DNA from: Oscillospiraceae bacterium
GTDB lineage: Bacteria; Bacillota; Clostridia; Oscillospirales; Acutalibacteraceae
Direction of reading: 5' to 3'
Length of the DNA: 64,000 nt
Assembly (NCBI GenBank): GCA_902791235.1
Contig: CADAUV010000001.1
Coordinates: forward strand, 1-64,000
Shown here: positions 61,510 through 64,000 of the stretch, piece by piece
Layout: the number at the start of each line of letters is the position of its first letter
Numbering within the stretch: the first letter of the stretch is position 1
The notes under the pieces: model-generated
The model's database searches: none
What the model was told of the DNA's origin: nothing
Seen by the model: only the letters and a program-made list of their open reading frames with translations
Translations under genes and position numbers: made by a program

Positions 61510-62595
61510 ATGGATAATATATATTCAAAATATTATACCCCAGAAAAAGTGGCAAGAGCGCTTATAGGGTTAATCTCTATTAGTGACAGAGCGACTGTTG
61601 TTGATATTTGTTGTGGTTCATGCAACTTACTAAATGCCGCAAAACAAAAAAACAATAGCATTATTTGTACAGGGGTTGATATTAACGAAAGTTACACAAA
61701 ATCGGATTTTCAATTGTTTACTTGTGATGGAAGAGAATTTGCATTAAAAAACAGAGAACAATATCAAATATCGTTAGCGAATCCTCCTTTTGGCAAAGAA
61801 AACAAAAACTCTTATACAAAACGTTTATATAAAGGAGCATATGAGGAAATATCAGTTAATCGCATTGAGGTAGAAATGCTTATTGCAAATCTAATGGTGT
61901 TGGATCAATCTGGACAATTATTAATAATACTACCTTCAACAATTGTTAGCGGATCATCTAATGTTAATTTAAGAAAAATAATATCAAAAAATCACTACAT
62001 TGAAGCAGTCATAGATCTACCTATAAATGCATTCTATCCTGAACGAATAAAGTGTAGTGCTCTAATTATAAAGAAAAGTTTTAGTAATAAGAGTTCGAGT
62101 TATTATAAAATGGATGACAACTTTAATTTGCTAAAGTTATACGAGATAGATGCCCAACAAATCAAAAAGGGTAACTGGGAAGGAAAAGCCAACAATGGTA
62201 ATAGCGATTTCATAATTCATCAAGGGAAAATTTCAACTTCGGCATTTACCGATCAGAAAAATTCAATTGAAGTTTTACACACAAGTAAACATACTGAAAA
62301 TTGGACACCTTCCGTTAGATTTGCAATTTTACCCCAAGAAAGAGATTATATAAAAGCTGAAAGTGGTGATATTTTGATTTCAAGAATCGGCGCTTCAGCT
62401 GGAGATAAATGTCTTTACAATGGCGACGAAAAATATATTAGCGATTGTTTACTTGTTATTAAGAATCCTAGTAGGGAGATACAAGAAAGAATATTGAGTT
62501 TGGATTTATCAACCGTTGTTAGTGGTTTATCTACGCCACATATTACAATCAATAGTATTTGTAATTTATATAATAAAATATATCTAAAAGATTAA
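61510..62595 (+). CDS. N6-adenine DNA methyltransferase with type-I-S-like tail
   Basis: The protein has 361 aa from the ATG at 61510 behind AGGTGA; a GTG start at 61501 is within the ribosome site and less likely. N-terminal half: YTPEKVARALIGLI (motif X), VVDICCGSCNLL (motif I) and ANPPFGK (NPPF, motif IV), a gamma-class adenine methyltransferase like HsdM. C-terminal half (from ~260) has FAILPQERDYIKAESGDILISRIG followed by ISDCLLVIK, resembling a type I S target-recognition domain. A single short protein would thus combine M and half-S functions. Neither a helicase R subunit nor an endonuclease gene is seen in the window. Its stop overlaps the next ORF. Confidence 0.85.
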   Translation: MDNIYSKYYTPEKVARALIGLISISDRATVVDICCGSCNLLNAAKQKNNSIICTGVDINESYTKSDFQLFTCDGREFALKNREQYQISLANPPFGKENKNSYTKRLYKGAYEEISVNRIEVEMLIANLMVLDQSGQLLIILPSTIVSGSSNVNLRKIISKNHYIEAVIDLPINAFYPERIKCSALIIKKSFSNKSSSYYKMDDNFNLLKLYEIDAQQIKKGNWEGKANNGNSDFIIHQGKISTSAFTDQKNSIEVLHTSKHTENWTPSVRFAILPQERDYIKAESGDILISRIGASAGDKCLYNGDEKYISDCLLVIKNPSREIQERILSLDLSTVVSGLSTPHITINSICNLYNKIYLKD

Positions 62596-62609
62596 TGAAA
62601 GGTTTTTAT

Positions 62610-63575
62610 ATGGCATACAGCGAGAATTATATCAATACATATAATAAATATATAGCTCAAGGATGGTATGGAAATGCGATTTCCAGTGACAGATTAGAAA
62701 GGTGGAATCGTAATTTTGTTGCTCTTCCTGAAGATAAATTCGACGATGATCCCAAAATCTGTGCCCATTATTTGCTCCATTCATTAATATATTACCAAGA
62801 CAAGCAGTTGGAATCAATTATTCACGGAATTGCAAATAAGATTATTAGCGTAATTAATCAAAAAGAAGAGCAGCGATTAGGTAGAAGGTTAAAAGAAAAC
62901 GAATTAGCCGATGCTTGGGAGATGTATAAAAAAGATACATGTATAATACCGGCATCAAATCCAGAAAGCGTTAGCGATAGTGCTCACCATGCAATAAGAC
63001 TATGGAGAAACATACTTGGGCTTGAAACAAGATCAATTTTAGAATTGGATACAGTTGTCCAAACTAAGCAACATATCTTTTTTGTAGATGATATGATTGG
63101 AACCGGAAAGAAAATAACAAGTTTCTTTAAAGAACAGAAAATAAATACAAATGACGCAGGATCAGAAAACTTGTACGATTATATAAAAAAGCACAAAGAT
63201 GAAACGGATTTTAATATTGCAGTTTTTGCAATTTATTGTGAAGGATTCAATGTTTTGATTAATAATTATGATGCTATAAACTGCTATTTTGGAGATTATT
63301 ATAATGAGGATTACGATTTGCTATCTAACGAATGTGTGTTTTTTGACTTATTTGATGATAGAAAAGAATTCATTATCAATTATATTTCAAAACAGTTAGA
63401 CAAACTAGAATACAATGAAGAATATGTTCGAAATTTGCCTATATCCTTCCAAGAAGGATGCCCTAATAATACTTTGCCTCTTTACTATATTTCTAACAGT
63501 GAGTGGACCAATCTTCTAAACGAAGGTCATCCAGATAGGAAGAAAAGGAGTTTCACAAATGAAAACACCATTTGA
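62610..63575 (+). CDS. Phosphoribosyltransferase-like protein of conflict systems (PRTase-CE-like)
   Basis: The protein has 321 aa; the ATG at 62610 with AAAGG about 7 nt upstream is favoured over the ATG at 62595 overlapping the methyltransferase stop. The segment HIFFVDDMIGTGKKITSFF near residue 160 is the PRPP-binding-loop form (VDD..GTG.T) of a phosphoribosyltransferase fold. The rest is not like purine or pyrimidine PRTases and reads like the PRTase-CE group reported in predicted conflict (defence) systems, from memory. The C-terminal ~100 residues are acidic and aromatic. It could sense or modify a nucleotide. It overlaps the next gene's start. Confidence 0.7.
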   Translation: MAYSENYINTYNKYIAQGWYGNAISSDRLERWNRNFVALPEDKFDDDPKICAHYLLHSLIYYQDKQLESIIHGIANKIISVINQKEEQRLGRRLKENELADAWEMYKKDTCIIPASNPESVSDSAHHAIRLWRNILGLETRSILELDTVVQTKQHIFFVDDMIGTGKKITSFFKEQKINTNDAGSENLYDYIKKHKDETDFNIAVFAIYCEGFNVLINNYDAINCYFGDYYNEDYDLLSNECVFFDLFDDRKEFIINYISKQLDKLEYNEEYVRNLPISFQEGCPNNTLPLYYISNSEWTNLLNEGHPDRKKRSFTNENTI

Positions 63576-64000
63576 AGAATACAAAGGTACAGAATTAAGT
63601 ATTGATACGCTTGAAAACTATTTTGTTGAGCCAAAGTATATTTCAAAAATGCAAGATAATAGTGTAGCTTTTGTGATTGGACAAAGAGGCACTGGTAAAA
63701 CAACACTTTTAAAGCACTTGTGTTCTGTATATAATTCAAAAAGCAGTAATAAATTAGGCATTTATTATCGTTTTGATGTGAATAAAATGCGTTCTTTTTC
63801 GGGTAGTGCACTTGAAAGAGAAGAATGGGAAGATTTATTTGCTCATTCATTCTCCATTGAAATATGTCTTAAACTAACTGAACTGATGATTTCAATGCGT
63901 AAAATCAGACCTATAAAAAACGAATCAATTATTTGTAATCGCATAAAGAAATTGTTTTTTGAAGATATTGATATTGATACTTCAAATTTTGAAGGATTAC
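63559..64000 (+). CDS. ORC/CDC6-like AAA ATPase, partial at right edge
   Basis: Open to the right edge: 147 codons plus one base. Start ATG at 63559 with AAGGAG about eight nt upstream, overlapping the end of the preceding gene by 17 nt. TPFEEYKGTELSIDTLENYF followed by VEPKYISKM and the Walker A VIGQRGTGKTTLLKHL resemble the N-terminus of ORC-CDC6-type AAA ATPases found in prokaryotic conflict systems. Only the first part of the P-loop domain is visible; Walker B and effector domains are beyond the window. Confidence 0.82.
   Translation, partial: MKTPFEEYKGTELSIDTLENYFVEPKYISKMQDNSVAFVIGQRGTGKTTLLKHLCSVYNSKSSNKLGIYYRFDVNKMRSFSGSALEREEWEDLFAHSFSIEICLKLTELMISMRKIRPIKNESIICNRIKKLFFEDIDIDTSNFEGL

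Larger units (their letters stand above)
54040..64000. mobile_element. Genomic island / integrative mobilizable element, inserted after guaA (right end outside window)
   Basis: From the guaA stop codon onward gene content becomes that of a mobile element: XRE repressor, excisionase, tyrosine integrase, MobC-like protein, MobV relaxase and TnpV. It is followed by cargo (AraC/kinase/hydrolase) and a very AT-rich defence-like module. Integrases of this kind often use the 3' end of guaA. A GGCAAC direct repeat pair (54100-54116, period 11) lies just inside the boundary. The right attachment site is not in the window. Whether the last genes belong to the same element or a second insertion is not decidable here. 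Confidence 0.8.

Overview
The window reads like a chromosome segment of a gut-type anaerobic Clostridia bacterium, most like the Ruminococcaceae/Oscillospiraceae. The evidence is giant secreted proteins with dockerin-like ends, standalone AICAR transformylase and GMP synthetase subunits, choline-binding-type repeats, a zinc-dependent macrodomain, the GGGtGRT/NifU-like pair and consistently Firmicutes-type promoters (TTGACA, 17 bp, TATAAT). No rRNA, tRNA or CRISPR array was seen. Assignments come from reading the sequence, not from database searches.

Layout. (1) 1-20.2 kb is an extracellular-protein region. A giant minus-strand gene (at least 2506 codons, running off the left edge) diverges across a ~1 kb intergenic stretch from a plus-strand series: a 2168-aa dockerin-ended protein, a 369-aa dockerin-ended protein, a 1238-aa protein built of InlB-type repeats, and a 34-aa peptide followed by a strong terminator. 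(2) 20.3-32.4 kb holds myo-inositol catabolism on the minus strand in two blocks (iolC-iolJ and iolE-iolD-iolG). They are separated by the RNase P RNA gene and an LCP-family cell-wall gene. Opposite iolG lie a TSCPD-domain gene, a GH36-like glycosidase and a zinc-ribbon signal peptidase I. (3) 32.5-46.4 kb contains two GPH-type transporters, hydrolases, a tandem ATP-grasp pair, AICAR transformylase, a ferritin-like protein, an XRE repressor divergent from a secreted LRR/choline-binding protein with a clear operator array, a macrodomain protein, an orphan PqqD-like protein and the NifU-like/GGGtGRT pair. (4) 46.4-48.5 kb is an AT-rich type II restriction-modification insert. (5) 48.5-54.0 kb holds glutamate dehydrogenase, a TPP-riboswitch-controlled thiamine-precursor ABC transport operon and a standalone GMP synthetase ATPase subunit.

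(6) From 54.04 kb to the right edge is a genomic island that begins directly after the 3' end of guaA. An integrative mobilizable element backbone comes first: XRE repressor, excisionase, tyrosine integrase, MobC-like protein, putative oriT, MobV relaxase and TnpV. It is followed by a three-gene cargo operon (AraC regulator, APH-like kinase, alpha/beta hydrolase). The last part is very AT-rich and looks like a defence module that continues past the window: a DNA methyltransferase with a type-I-S-like specificity tail, a phosphoribosyltransferase-like protein of the kind linked to conflict systems, and an ORC/CDC6-like AAA ATPase. This module is the best candidate for an undescribed system.
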